Part shown: positions 1 through 9,071 of the stretch, one piece after another
How positions within the stretch are numbered: position 1 is the stretch's first letter
How the letters are laid out: each line of letters begins with the position of its first letter
Source: Candidatus Kapaibacterium sp.
GTDB taxonomy: Bacteria > Bacteroidota > Ignavibacteria > Kapaibacteriales > UBA961
Assembly: GCA_023259575.1 (NCBI GenBank)
Contig: JALRHN010000005.1
Span: 1 to 29,764 of the forward strand
Reading direction: 5' to 3'
DNA: 29,764 nucleotides
The notes under the pieces: generated by a model
The model's database searches: none
Told to the model about the DNA's origin: nothing
What the model saw: only the letters and a program-made list of their open reading frames with translations
Position numbers and translations under genes: made by a program

Positions 1-244
1 AAGGACTAATTTGTTCAACTTGTTGATAATGTTTCGCTTTATAGCATTTATTTGGAATAAATTTGCTTTCATTATCTTTTTCTTCAGAATTCTTCATTTC
101 ATTCTGTTCTTGATTTTGTAAATCAGCAAGTACAGAATCAATCGCATCATAATTGTTATCTTTTTTAGAACTATAATTATTATCACAAGCTGATACAATT
201 AATGTTATTAGTATACATAGACTTATAGATGCAATGTGTTTCAT
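1..244 (-). CDS. Putative lipoprotein, N-terminal part (runs off left edge)
   Basis: An open frame read from the ATG at 244 down to base 2 gives about 81 residues with no stop, so the gene continues beyond the window. The N-terminus is a lipoprotein signal: MKH, a hydrophobic run (about residues 4-17), then the lipobox VSAC with the lipidated cysteine at residue 20. The mature part is hydrophilic and rich in Asn, Asp, Glu, Lys and Gln (DNNYSSKKDNNYDAIDS follows the Cys), which looks like a flexible tether; no domain is recognisable. The gene is divergent from the DUF6629-type gene at 423, with a 178-bp AT-rich gap between them. A weak purine-rich stretch (AAAAGAGAA) lies upstream of the start. 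Membrane anchoring is a solid inference; the function is unknown. Confidence 0.75.
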   Translation of the reverse strand, partial: MKHIASISLCILITLIVSACDNNYSSKKDNNYDAIDSVLADLQNQEQNEMKNSEEKDNESKFIPNKCYKAKHYQQVEQISP

Positions 245-422
245 ATATGTATTCTCTTTTAATTTTTTAAGTATGAACTCAAAATAGTCTATAATTCTTA
301 TAAATTATCTACACATTATATACTTAACTTTAATAATTACTTTTTGAAAGTACATTTCAAATAATTAATTGTTTACATTGCAATTACATTAATTCAGGGT
401 TTATATATTTTGGAGTATATAT

Positions 423-1094
423 ATGTGTTTTTCAGCAATATCAAGTTTTAGTGCTTCTATTATTATTGGCGGAATAGGTGTTTCTACAGTTAAGAAAACT
501 ACTGCAAAAAAAGATACTTTTTTTGCTTCTATTCCTATAATTTTTGCAATTCAGCAAATTTGTGAAGGTTTCATTTGGCTCAGTTTTTCACATCTATCCT
601 TTGCTGAATTTCAAACATTTTTTACATATGCATTTTTATTCTTTGCTTGGAGTGTTTGGCCAGCACTTTTACCTTTTTCATTATATACTATGGAAGAAAA
701 TGATCAGAGAAAGAAATTGATCTATTATCTTTTTATTATTGGTTTAGGTATTGGAATTGGATCTGTTTATACTTTGTATTCTGGACAACCTTTTGCATAT
801 ATCTCTAGTTTTCATATAGATTATGCTCTTGCTTCCCCTCAAAGCAATAATGCTTTTGTTTCGATGTATGAGATATTCTATGTACTTTGTACTTTAGCGC
901 CTATGTTTATTTCTACAGTTAAAAATATGAAAGTATTTGGAATATTAAATGTTATGGCATTATGTATTTCTTATGTGTTTTTTACAAATTCAATACCTAG
1001 TACTTGGTGTTTTTTTGCTGCCATATTAAGTGGATGTATTTATTGGATAATAGTAAAAGCACATTCATTATCAACTAAAACAGTACATATTTAG
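423..1094 (+). CDS. DUF6629-type integral membrane protein
   Basis: This 223-residue protein begins MCFSAISSFSASIIIGGIG and continues with a FAIQQICEGFIWL segment. The MCFSA start and the QQ..EG..WL motif are hallmarks I associate with the DUF6629 family of small bacterial membrane proteins of unknown function, and the length agrees. About six or seven hydrophobic segments are visible (roughly 5-22, 36-55, 64-88, 99-118, 145-163, 170-189, 193-212), separated by short charged loops such as MEENDQRKK near residue 90, so it should sit in the cytoplasmic membrane. A good ribosome binding site, GGAG at 412-415, lies 7 bases before the ATG. It stands alone between a divergent lipoprotein gene and convergent aconitase. 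No catalytic motif is seen, and I assign no function. Confidence 0.75.
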   Translation: MCFSAISSFSASIIIGGIGVSTVKKTTAKKDTFFASIPIIFAIQQICEGFIWLSFSHLSFAEFQTFFTYAFLFFAWSVWPALLPFSLYTMEENDQRKKLIYYLFIIGLGIGIGSVYTLYSGQPFAYISSFHIDYALASPQSNNAFVSMYEIFYVLCTLAPMFISTVKNMKVFGILNVMALCISYVFFTNSIPSTWCFFAAILSGCIYWIIVKAHSLSTKTVHI

Positions 1095-1112
1095 TATACA
1101 ATATAGAACAAT

Positions 1113-1148
1113 AAAAAAAGAGGCCCTCTTTCTATAAAGATGGCCTCT
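1113..1148 (-). terminator. Rho-independent terminator of the aconitase gene
   Basis: Read on the minus strand, the hairpin has a 7-bp outer stem AGAGGCC/GGCCTCT (1142-1148 with 1119-1125). A single mismatch and a 5-bp inner stem TCTTT/AAAGA follow, closed by a 4-nt loop (ATAG), and six T's come directly after the stem. It starts 20 bp after the aconitase stop codon. On the plus strand the same hairpin would follow the DUF6629-type gene, but no T-tract follows it there, so any plus-strand role would be weak. Confidence 0.85.
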
Positions 1149-1167
1149 GTTCATATATATATTGATT

Positions 1168-3408
1168 TTATGATTTAGCAGCGATTAGATTTAAAGCGCT
1201 ACCAGCAAAGAACCAACCTATTTGTTGTTCATTCATAGAGTGATTCAAAGAAATAGTATCTGAACTGCCATCAGAATGAGCAATATTCATAATTATCTGC
1301 TTGCCAGGCATTAATGATGTGATATCGATACTAATCATATCACCTTCTTTAAACAAGTCATAATCGGCAGTATTTGAGAATGTTAAAGGTAACATTCCTT
1401 GCTTTTTTAAATTGGTTTCGTGAATTCTAGCAAATGATTTTACGACAATGATTTTACCACCTAAAAAGCGTGGTTCCATTGCAGCATGTTCACGTGAAGA
1501 GCCTTCGCCATAATTTTCTTCGCCAACAACAATCCAAGAAGCACCTCTTGATTTATAGTCTCTTGCTACTGCTGGAACTTCACCATATTCACCAGTAAAC
1601 ATATTCTTTATACTATTGGCTTTATCATTTGCATAATTAATTGCACCGATAAGCATATTATTAGAGATATTGTCTAAATGACCACGAAAACGTAACCATG
1701 GTCCAGCCATAGAAATATGGTCTGTAGTACATTTACCTTTCACTTTTAACAATAATGGCATATTATGATATTCTTCAGCTTTTGGAGCTTTAAAAGCTTG
1801 TAAAGCTTGTAATCTTTGTGATTCTGAAGCAATAACAACAGATAAAGAAGTACCATCTTCAGCAGGGGCAACAAAACCATGTTCATCAGGAACAAAACCA
1901 CCTTCGGGTAATTCTTGACCACGTGGTGGATTTAAATATATGCCATCAATAGATTCTTTAGTGAAGTCAATTGTTAAATCCCCAGTTAATGCAAAACCAA
2001 TCACGGTTTCTGGTGATGAAACAAAAGCATGTGTTTCTGGATTACCATCATTTCTAGAAGTAAAATTTCTATTAAAAGAAGTTATAATGGAATTTCTATC
2101 ACCCTTTTGTACATCATGGCGCTTCCATTGTCCAATACAAGGACCACATGCATTGGCTAATACAGTTCCACCTACAGATTCCATAGCCGCTAAAAGACCA
2201 TCTCTTTCGATTGTTGCTCTTACTTGTTCTGAACCTGGAGTAATTGTGAATTCAGCTTTTGTTTTTAAACCTTTAGATGCTGCATAAGCTGAAATCTCTG
2301 CTACTCTACTCATATCTTCATAACTTGAATTGGTGCAAGAACCTATTAAACCAACTCTTAATTGAGAAGGCCAATTATTAGATTTGACTGCTTGAACAAA
2401 TTCACTTATTGGCATTGCTCTATCTGGAGTAAATGGTCCATTTATATGAGGTTCCAAGGTGTTTAAGTCAATATGAATGACTTGATCATAATAATTCTCA
2501 GGTTTTTCACATACTGCATCGTCTGCTTTTAAATGCTCTGCAACAGACAATGCCATAGCTGCTATATCTGCTCTATCAGAAGCATGTAAATATCGAACTA
2601 TAGAATCATCAAAAGGAAATATTGAAGTTGTTGCACCAATTTCGGCACCCATATTACAAATGGTGCCTTTTCCTGTTGCGCTAAATGAAGAACATCCTTC
2701 ACCAAAATATTCAACGATTGCTCCAGTTCCACCTTTTACAGTTAAAATACCAGCAAGTTTTAAGATAACATCTTTTGCAGATGTCCAACCACTCATTTTA
2801 CCAGTAAGTTTTACTCCAATCAATTTGGGCATTTGAAGTTCCCATGGCATGCCAGACATAACATCTACGGCATCTGCGCCACCAACTCCAATTGCTATCA
2901 TTCCTAAGCCACCTGCATTAGGTGTATGGGAATCAGTACCAATCATCATTCCGCCGGGGAAAGCATAGTTTTCTAATACAACTTGATGAATAATACCTGC
3001 ACCGGGTTTCCAAAAACCGATACCATATTTTTGAGATACAGAACCTAAAAAGGCAAAAACCTCATCATTTTCTACTAATGAATCTGCTAAATCTTTATTT
3101 GCACCATGTTCTGCACGAATAAGATGATCGCAATGAACAGTAGATGGAACTGCTACTTTTGGAATTCCTGCGCTCATAAATTGTAATAATGCCATTTGTG
3201 CTGTAGCATCTTGCATTGCAACGCGATCAGGATTAAAATCTACATATGAACCACCTCGAATATGGGGCTCAGATGGAATGTCAACCATATGTGAATACAA
3301 AATCTTTTCTGCTAAAGTAAGTGGTCTTCCAAGTAATGTTCTAGCCTTTTGTACTCGTTCAGGCATACCTGCATATACTCTACGAATCATTTCAATATCG
3401 AATGCCAT
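1168..3408 (-). CDS. acnA: Aconitate hydratase (mitochondrial-type aconitase)
   Basis: Interconverts citrate and isocitrate through cis-aconitate in the TCA cycle, using a cytosolic [4Fe-4S] cluster. The cluster-binding motifs are clear: GLIGSCTNSSYEDM (Cys358) and NACGPCIGQW (Cys421 and Cys424). The numbering coincides with the cluster ligands Cys358/421/424 known for pig mitochondrial aconitase, so this belongs to the mitochondrial-type clade of about 750 residues rather than AcnB. The C-terminal swivel domain is present (GEENYGEGSSREHAAMEPR, then KKQGMLPL). I chose the ATG at 3408 (MAFDIEMIRR, 746 aa). The frame stays open to 3483, but those 25 residues do not look like aconitase. No clear Shine-Dalgarno precedes the start. 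The gene is transcribed alone, with a hairpin upstream and a terminator downstream. Confidence 0.95.
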   Translation of the reverse strand: MAFDIEMIRRVYAGMPERVQKARTLLGRPLTLAEKILYSHMVDIPSEPHIRGGSYVDFNPDRVAMQDATAQMALLQFMSAGIPKVAVPSTVHCDHLIRAEHGANKDLADSLVENDEVFAFLGSVSQKYGIGFWKPGAGIIHQVVLENYAFPGGMMIGTDSHTPNAGGLGMIAIGVGGADAVDVMSGMPWELQMPKLIGVKLTGKMSGWTSAKDVILKLAGILTVKGGTGAIVEYFGEGCSSFSATGKGTICNMGAEIGATTSIFPFDDSIVRYLHASDRADIAAMALSVAEHLKADDAVCEKPENYYDQVIHIDLNTLEPHINGPFTPDRAMPISEFVQAVKSNNWPSQLRVGLIGSCTNSSYEDMSRVAEISAYAASKGLKTKAEFTITPGSEQVRATIERDGLLAAMESVGGTVLANACGPCIGQWKRHDVQKGDRNSIITSFNRNFTSRNDGNPETHAFVSSPETVIGFALTGDLTIDFTKESIDGIYLNPPRGQELPEGGFVPDEHGFVAPAEDGTSLSVVIASESQRLQALQAFKAPKAEEYHNMPLLLKVKGKCTTDHISMAGPWLRFRGHLDNISNNMLIGAINYANDKANSIKNMFTGEYGEVPAVARDYKSRGASWIVVGEENYGEGSSREHAAMEPRFLGGKIIVVKSFARIHETNLKKQGMLPLTFSNTADYDLFKEGDMISIDITSLMPGKQIIMNIAHSDGSSDTISLNHSMNEQQIGWFFAGSALNLIAAKS

Positions 3409-3482
3409 TGTTCTATTACCGAATATGGTGAAACATGAATATTTTTTTACAATCTTATGAATACAAATATCGTGAAAATACA

Positions 3483-3515
3483 AATCCCCCGAGAGGATAA
3501 ACTTCTCGAGGGATT
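3483..3515. terminator. Hairpin between the giant T9SS gene and aconitase, probable terminator
   Basis: A 12-bp stem with one mismatch (AATCCCCCGAGA at 3483-3494 with TCTCGAGGGATT at 3504-3515) encloses a 9-nt loop. It lies 30 bp after the stop of the 1422-residue gene and 75 bp before the aconitase start, so its expected job is to end minus-strand transcription coming from the right. The stronger T-tract (ATTTTTTTT, 3516-3524) is on the plus-strand side, where no gene arrives; on the minus strand the stem is followed only by TTTGTATTTT. It is therefore called a terminator with moderate confidence and strand left open. Confidence 0.6.
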
Positions 3516-3544
3516 ATTTTTTTTATGTACAGTATTTAGAACAA

Positions 3545-6500
3545 TTATTTATTGATTATTAATTGCTCTGAATGTGTAAATATACTTGTTTCTAGTCTGC
3601 ATGTATAAGAACCAGATGGTAAATTCATTGAATCTACATCTAATTCTAATTCATATTCGCCTGCTTTCATTTGGCCATCAACTAATGTTGCAACTTTTTG
3701 TCCCATAGAATTATAAAGACTAATTGCAGCATAACCATCAAATCCTGTGCTGAAAGATATTGCTACTTTTCCAGCAGATGGATTTGGATAGATATCTTTT
3801 AATGAATATCCTGTTGAAGCGAAACGTACACCACGCATATTTGCAGCGCAATCGATATCTAAGATAATTTTACCTGGACGATTTTGTATTCTAACATAAC
3901 CTTGTTTAGTATTATCTAGAATTGTAAGATTTGTTCCTAATGGAGAATTCTTATTTGTATCTAAATAACCTTTCATTTTGAATTTGAATAAATTGCCTGT
4001 TCCACGAATTGGATTTGCACCAGACATAGTAACAACAAATTCACCTGGTTTTACGATATCAGCACTTAATACATTCCATGTTGATGCAATACCAGCTGGT
4101 TGAATATTTTGAATACCAGCTAATGGTTCTACAACAGTAGGAACATAATTAATTGTTGCTTTAAATGATGTAATGTCGGCTCTATCAAGATTTTCTAAAC
4201 GAGCGATACCTAATTTAGGATCTGATGTTAATTCAAAATCTAACCAATCACTAACTTTTCCAGGAGCTGAGGTATAATCTTCTCTCGGAATTCTAACAGC
4301 GGCAACAATTTCATCTGGAGTGCCTGTTAATGTTGATGTATATTCACCAGCATTAGTTGTGAATGCGATTGTAGCAATATCTTTAAGTACAGCACCATTT
4401 TGATCTGTGCTGAATACAGTTGGACTATATATAACATCTACAGATAGTTTCTCACCTGGTTTTACTGATGCAGGTAATGCAGCAGATACAGATCTTGTCC
4501 AGGATACTGCGCCATTTCCTTGTGGCTTACTAATAGCAGTCACAATCAATGGAAGTGTACCATTATTTGCTAATTCTACTGTACCATTTGAAGTTAGAGT
4601 AATGAATTGTTTTAATTCAATATCTGTTGTTTTACCTTCTGGTTTACCTTGTTCTTCAACTAAGCCAATAAGTGTTGTTTGAACTGCTTCAGGCGCATCT
4701 GATTCAACCACTAAAACAGCTTGATAAGGAGTTGCTCTTGCAATTGAAGCATTGAAAATAATTGGAACTTGTAATACATTATTATTAGAAGTTGCATCAT
4801 TTGTTAAAGACAAAGGATAGGTACTGTTTTGAGCAAGAAAAGCTGGGTCGATACTGAAATAATCTTTATCAGCACCTTCTATTCTTATACCACCAACATT
4901 ATTTAACAATGATAATTTCATGCTTCCATTGCTTGTAATATCTGCATTCATTGTTTTGGTATTACCTGGAGCAAATGTACCAAAATCGATAGATGGTGTC
5001 ATTGCTATATGTGGCTGAACACCAATACCTTGTATAGTAGCTGATGTAGATTTATCAATACCATTATCCTTACCAGCAAGTGTAACTGTGTACGTATATG
5101 GACGTTCACCATTACGTGTTCCAGAGATCCATTCTGGCATGAAACTGATATCTAATGTTTTTGTTTCATTTGCTTCTAAACGATTAGCAACTCTATCGGT
5201 AGGAACTGTAAAATACTTACCATCAGCGCCGCTTACTGTCATAACAATATCAGTAAGTGCAGTAGAACCAGAATTTCCATATTCAATTGTTGCGGCATAT
5301 CCATTAGACTTAACAGTTGGTGTAACAAAGTTATCTAGAACTCTGCGCTCATTCCAATTATAGCCTTGAATGATTGGTCCGGCTTCAACAGCCATACCTT
5401 GCCAATCTGAATATACTTTTAACTCATCAGTATTGCATGAAAGTACAGCACGTGATTTGCGAAGAATATTTGGTTCGGTACCTGGAGTAAATACAACTTT
5501 GAATGGGAATTCTTCACCACTCTTTAATGTAAGAGGGAAATTCTCAATTAAACCTTCTACTCTAGGGAAATATACTTTATCTGCATCTGGCCAATTGATA
5601 CTTGTGATTTCAATATCTACATTTAATAGATTTCTTATTAAAACATCAAGTTTTCTTTCTGAATTCACTGGTACTTTACCAAAATCAGCATCTCCAGTGT
5701 GTACTTGTGGTTTTACAGAGCGAATTCTTACTTCTGCTAATGATACATCAACACAGCTTAATTCTGCAACGATAGAGTCAACTAAAATGCCAGAGCGTAC
5801 TTGTAAGCTTGTTGCTGCTATTTCTATAGTTTTTGACTCCTGTGGAGCTAATGTCATTGGAAATGAAGCAGAAGGAAGAATAAATTCTTGATTTTTAAAC
5901 TTCAATTTTAAGTTTTTAACAATTGTAGGAGTTGTTTTTGAAGGATTTGTTAAGGTTAATGTTGCTCTTGAAGTATCACCTACACCAACGCTTCCAAAAT
6001 TCAATAAAACTGGATTTGCAGTAATTTCTTCTGGAAAATAAGTATAAGTACGCTCTACATATTTACCAGAACGTGTTGTTGCTCTAATAACTGCGATAGC
6101 TGGTTTTTTAAGATCTTTTACTTGAATTGTAAAGTCAACTTCTTTCATTCCCATTGTAAAATCATTTGGGAAACTAAGAGTAACATTTGAGCTTTGTTGA
6201 GCATCTAAGCGTACATTTAATAAACTTGCACATTCACTTTCTAAAGGTAATACGCTTGCTTTACCATTAATAGTACCGCAATTAGGATCTCCAGATAATA
6301 ATACTGAATCTTCACAAGGTAGGGTTGCATTTACAGAAACTGGATATGCATAAGCAAAGTTTTTGTATCCGCCTGATGGGTCATCCCAATGTCCATATGA
6401 ATAAGCACCAAATGGAGCACCCTCTATTACATGAGATCCAATACCTACTTCTTTAGCTGCATAACTAAATGATGTACCTGCATATTCTTTGATTTTTGTT

Positions 6501-7813
6501 CCAAAAAAAGCTTGAAAACTTTTACCATCAATTTTCAATTTGTCTAAGTCTTCGGTACGGAATGTAACATTTACATAATTATTATTCTCAGTTGGAGAAT
6601 AGAATATTGCACTTGAAGGCCATGAAGCTAATGGAGTAATTGTAGTTAATTCACCAGTTCCAGCCATAACATGACCAAGAGTACCTTCTCCACCTTTTGC
6701 TTCATATGTATGGGCCAACCATGCTTTCATATATTGGCCAACAACAATAGGCTTATTCGAGGTGAAATGTCCAGCATCAGTCATACTGATAATTTCAAAA
6801 AATTCACCAGCACGTAAAGGTACTGAAATTTGTTTTGCGCCAGAACCATCTAAACGCATTTGTTTAATAATTGTGTTGTCTTCTGTAGCAACAAATCGTA
6901 ATAATTCACCTTCTTCTGATGGACCTGTGAATTTGCGATTTGCGGTAAGTATACGTGGTACAGACATAAATTCAGTGCCAGCAGCACTTACTGGCATTAA
7001 CATTTCTACATAAGCATTACGAACCATATCTGTTCGCATACCATGAAAATTCTCTTCGAAGCGACCATAAGCACCTTTGGTATGGCCACTTATAACACCA
7101 ATTTTTTTATTTGATTCAATTAAGGTTCCTGTTAAATCCCCTTTTGAATTATGATGATACAATGCATTTGTATCAGCTAAAATCAAAAATACTTCACCTT
7201 TATTTAGAGTTGCACTACCAAACCCTTTTTCGGTTCTTGCATTAGCCTTATAAGTTATTTTAGTATTGTCTTCTGCTGCAACAACTAATATTTGTCCTGG
7301 ATGACGAAAATCATCATTGTCTTGAAAATTATTTAGTGTGCGATACGATGTTCCCCATAATTCTACAGGTAAAGCTTTATAAACAGCGCCAGATGAACGC
7401 CAATTTGTTGCTACTGTTACAGAAAATGGGTCATTTGCATATACATGAACTCCATTTGGACGTGCAATTTCACTTTCTGAATTTTGAATTGCATCTGGTA
7501 AACGTACTAATTTTGTTTGATTTGGAGATAAAGCAACGGTTGTTTCAAACCCAATTCCCAAAGCGCTAATCGTTACAGTTGTAGCAACTTTAGATGCTAA
7601 CCATAATTCATATGGTGATTGCCCACCAGATACTACATCACCTGGATATCTCTGGCAATTCGGGATACCAATATAATAATCAGTACCATCACTAACATCT
7701 GCATTTCCACGCTTATCATTATAGTCCTTAACCTGCGCATGCACAGATACAGCAACTAATGATACCATTAAAATAAAAATGGAGAAAAATCTCCGGATAG
7801 TAGCATGAGTCAT
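3545..7813 (-). CDS. Giant secreted protein: IgGFc-binding-like domain, Ig-like repeats, T9SS C-terminal domain
   Basis: A 1422-residue predicted surface or secreted protein. It has a signal peptide (about 1-26, ending SVHAQ). Residues about 150-480 resemble the bacterial IgGFc-binding N-terminal domain (PELWGTSYRTL-like start, VVAAEDNTKITY, KKIGVISGHT, LMPVSAAGTEF, ATEDNTIIKQ). Several Ig-like segments of the choice-of-anchor D/HYDIN kind follow; each begins like VLLNFGSVGVGDTSRATLTL, GDADFGKVPVNSERKL or PSIDFGTFAPGNTKTM. Residues about 1171-1335 look cohesin-like. The last 87 residues form a T9SS type A sorting domain (IYPNPSAGKVAISFS ... GSYTCRLE). AGGAG at 7822-7826 lies 8 bases before the ATG. 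It is probably exported by Sec plus T9SS; a role in adhesion or matrix is inferred, and actual IgG binding is unproven. Confidence 0.85.
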   Translation of the reverse strand: MTHATIRRFFSIFILMVSLVAVSVHAQVKDYNDKRGNADVSDGTDYYIGIPNCQRYPGDVVSGGQSPYELWLASKVATTVTISALGIGFETTVALSPNQTKLVRLPDAIQNSESEIARPNGVHVYANDPFSVTVATNWRSSGAVYKALPVELWGTSYRTLNNFQDNDDFRHPGQILVVAAEDNTKITYKANARTEKGFGSATLNKGEVFLILADTNALYHHNSKGDLTGTLIESNKKIGVISGHTKGAYGRFEENFHGMRTDMVRNAYVEMLMPVSAAGTEFMSVPRILTANRKFTGPSEEGELLRFVATEDNTIIKQMRLDGSGAKQISVPLRAGEFFEIISMTDAGHFTSNKPIVVGQYMKAWLAHTYEAKGGEGTLGHVMAGTGELTTITPLASWPSSAIFYSPTENNNYVNVTFRTEDLDKLKIDGKSFQAFFGTKIKEYAGTSFSYAAKEVGIGSHVIEGAPFGAYSYGHWDDPSGGYKNFAYAYPVSVNATLPCEDSVLLSGDPNCGTINGKASVLPLESECASLLNVRLDAQQSSNVTLSFPNDFTMGMKEVDFTIQVKDLKKPAIAVIRATTRSGKYVERTYTYFPEEITANPVLLNFGSVGVGDTSRATLTLTNPSKTTPTIVKNLKLKFKNQEFILPSASFPMTLAPQESKTIEIAATSLQVRSGILVDSIVAELSCVDVSLAEVRIRSVKPQVHTGDADFGKVPVNSERKLDVLIRNLLNVDIEITSINWPDADKVYFPRVEGLIENFPLTLKSGEEFPFKVVFTPGTEPNILRKSRAVLSCNTDELKVYSDWQGMAVEAGPIIQGYNWNERRVLDNFVTPTVKSNGYAATIEYGNSGSTALTDIVMTVSGADGKYFTVPTDRVANRLEANETKTLDISFMPEWISGTRNGERPYTYTVTLAGKDNGIDKSTSATIQGIGVQPHIAMTPSIDFGTFAPGNTKTMNADITSNGSMKLSLLNNVGGIRIEGADKDYFSIDPAFLAQNSTYPLSLTNDATSNNNVLQVPIIFNASIARATPYQAVLVVESDAPEAVQTTLIGLVEEQGKPEGKTTDIELKQFITLTSNGTVELANNGTLPLIVTAISKPQGNGAVSWTRSVSAALPASVKPGEKLSVDVIYSPTVFSTDQNGAVLKDIATIAFTTNAGEYTSTLTGTPDEIVAAVRIPREDYTSAPGKVSDWLDFELTSDPKLGIARLENLDRADITSFKATINYVPTVVEPLAGIQNIQPAGIASTWNVLSADIVKPGEFVVTMSGANPIRGTGNLFKFKMKGYLDTNKNSPLGTNLTILDNTKQGYVRIQNRPGKIILDIDCAANMRGVRFASTGYSLKDIYPNPSAGKVAISFSTGFDGYAAISLYNSMGQKVATLVDGQMKAGEYELELDVDSMNLPSGSYTCRLETSIFTHSEQLIINK

Positions 7814-8109
7814 ATGCTCTACTCCTAATTCTCAAAAAATTATATAAATATTATATCTAAAATTCTGTAGAAATGTACTTCAAAAAAATACATGGACTAT
7901 CAATATTGATTCTAAATGGCGTAAATATCAGATAAATATATATTTACGAGGGTATTTAGGGCAATAACGATGCATACTACGAAAAAATTTTCGAAGAATC
8001 AAAGTAATTCTAAGATAAGATTTGATTTTATTTCTTTCAGATTTTGTCCTACAAAATCAGTGGAGATGCTTGGTGAATATTAGCCAAAAAAACCAATATT
8101 CTTAGAGAA
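7814..8109. other. Longest gene-free gap (296 bp), with a small inverted repeat
   Basis: This AT-rich region lies between the start of the giant T9SS gene and the stop of the PhnD-type gene, so it should hold the upstream signals of the former. The clearest structure is a 7-bp stem GATTTTG/CAAAATC (8040-8046 and 8052-8058) around the loop TCCTA. A weaker AT stem, GAATATT/AATATTC (8075-8081 and 8095-8101), lies closer to the PhnD stop. Neither is followed by a T-tract on the relevant strand, so I do not call them terminators. No ORF, tRNA or known riboswitch is visible. Confidence 0.45.
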
Positions 8110-9054
8110 TTATTTTTTCTTTTTTGCTTGTTTTTGGAGTATTTTTTCTAGGTCGCCCCCAAAGCTTTTAATCATCGTTCTTAATACATTATAATCAGAA
8201 TCTTGTGCGATAGAGAGTCCCTCTACACTATAGGTTTCATATAATGTTTTTCTTCCCCCAGGAGTAGATTGAAATTCAAGTAATGCTTGTATAAGTTCTT
8301 GTTTTATATGTTCAGGAAAGTCTCCTCTAAATACAAAGGGGTCATTTGGAATTGCCTCTGTAAATCCTATTATTTTTACTTTATCATATATATCTGGATA
8401 TTGTTTTATTACTCTAGCCCTTGCATCTAGGATTTCTCCTGTTTTTTTATCTGGTGGAGAATAATAAGTTGCCCCTGCATCAACCTGTTTTTGATAGACC
8501 ATTGTAACAACATTATCATGCTTCATTGCAAAAACTTCATCTGCAGTTTTTATATTATTTCTAGTTAATAAAGCTTTAGGTAATATATATCCAGAGGTAG
8601 AAGCTGCATCTACATATGCTATTTTTTTTCCTTTTAAATCAGATAAGGAGTCTATTCCACTGTCTATTCTTGTAATAAACTGTCCTTTATAGACAGTTTC
8701 GCCATCTCTTCTGATTACTTTGAGAGCTGCTTTAGCACCATATTTTTCATGAGCTAGAATATAGCTAAAGGTATTCATAGCAGCAATATCAGCTTTACCA
8801 CTTCCAAAGGCTTCAACTACAGCAATAAAACTTGTTGGGAAGGTAGCAGTAACATGATAGCCAGTTTTTCTTTCTAAATATGCAACAAGGCTATCAGCAC
8901 TATTTGTTAGTTTTTGTGCATCTACAGAAGGAGTTAATAAAATTCTAATTGGATTACCTTTACTACCAAGAACAGTAGAATCATATAAAGGTTTTACACT
9001 TAGATATAGCAGAGTAAGTGCTATAAGGGTTATATAATATTTAGCTATCTTCAT
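8110..9054 (-). CDS. Orphan PhnD-type phosphate/phosphonate-like substrate-binding protein
   Basis: This 314-residue protein belongs to the PhnD-like solute-binding family (phosphate, phosphite or phosphonate class of ABC transporters). Evidence is the sequence order GSGKADIAAMNTFSYILAHE (about 84-103), DLKGKKIAYVDAASTSGYILPKALL (139-163, with the ligand-loop STSGY) and EAIPNDPFVFRGDFP (233-247). The N-terminus (about 7-20) is one hydrophobic segment without a lipobox cysteine, so the protein is either periplasmic or membrane-anchored by it. The C-terminus is a lysine-rich tail. No permease or ATPase gene is adjacent: upstream lies divergent sucC and downstream the giant T9SS gene in the same direction. 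Solitary PhnD-like proteins also serve as sensors or recruit a transporter encoded elsewhere, so the ligand and partner are unknown. Confidence 0.85.
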   Translation of the reverse strand: MKIAKYYITLIALTLLYLSVKPLYDSTVLGSKGNPIRILLTPSVDAQKLTNSADSLVAYLERKTGYHVTATFPTSFIAVVEAFGSGKADIAAMNTFSYILAHEKYGAKAALKVIRRDGETVYKGQFITRIDSGIDSLSDLKGKKIAYVDAASTSGYILPKALLTRNNIKTADEVFAMKHDNVVTMVYQKQVDAGATYYSPPDKKTGEILDARARVIKQYPDIYDKVKIIGFTEAIPNDPFVFRGDFPEHIKQELIQALLEFQSTPGGRKTLYETYSVEGLSIAQDSDYNVLRTMIKSFGGDLEKILQKQAKKKK

Positions 9055-9071
9055 AAGGATTTATTTGGATT

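Noticed and set aside
1940..2287. Plus-strand open frame inside the aconitase gene
   Set aside because: It is antisense to well-conserved aconitase coding sequence, has no ribosome binding site and gives no recognisable protein; the same holds for other antisense frames inside the large genes.
3409..3483. N-terminal extension of aconitase (25 extra residues)
   Set aside because: The extension is not like any aconitase N-terminus; starting at MAFDIEMIRR gives family-typical length and cluster-cysteine numbering.
7980..7993. CGAAAAAATTTTCG inverted repeat
   Set aside because: The two arms leave only a 2-nt loop and the AT composition makes such repeats likely by chance; no gene signal is attached.
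8075..8101. AT-rich hairpin downstream of the PhnD-type gene as a terminator
   Set aside because: Only a 7-bp AT stem with a 13-nt loop; the T-run lies inside the loop and no T-tract follows the stem.
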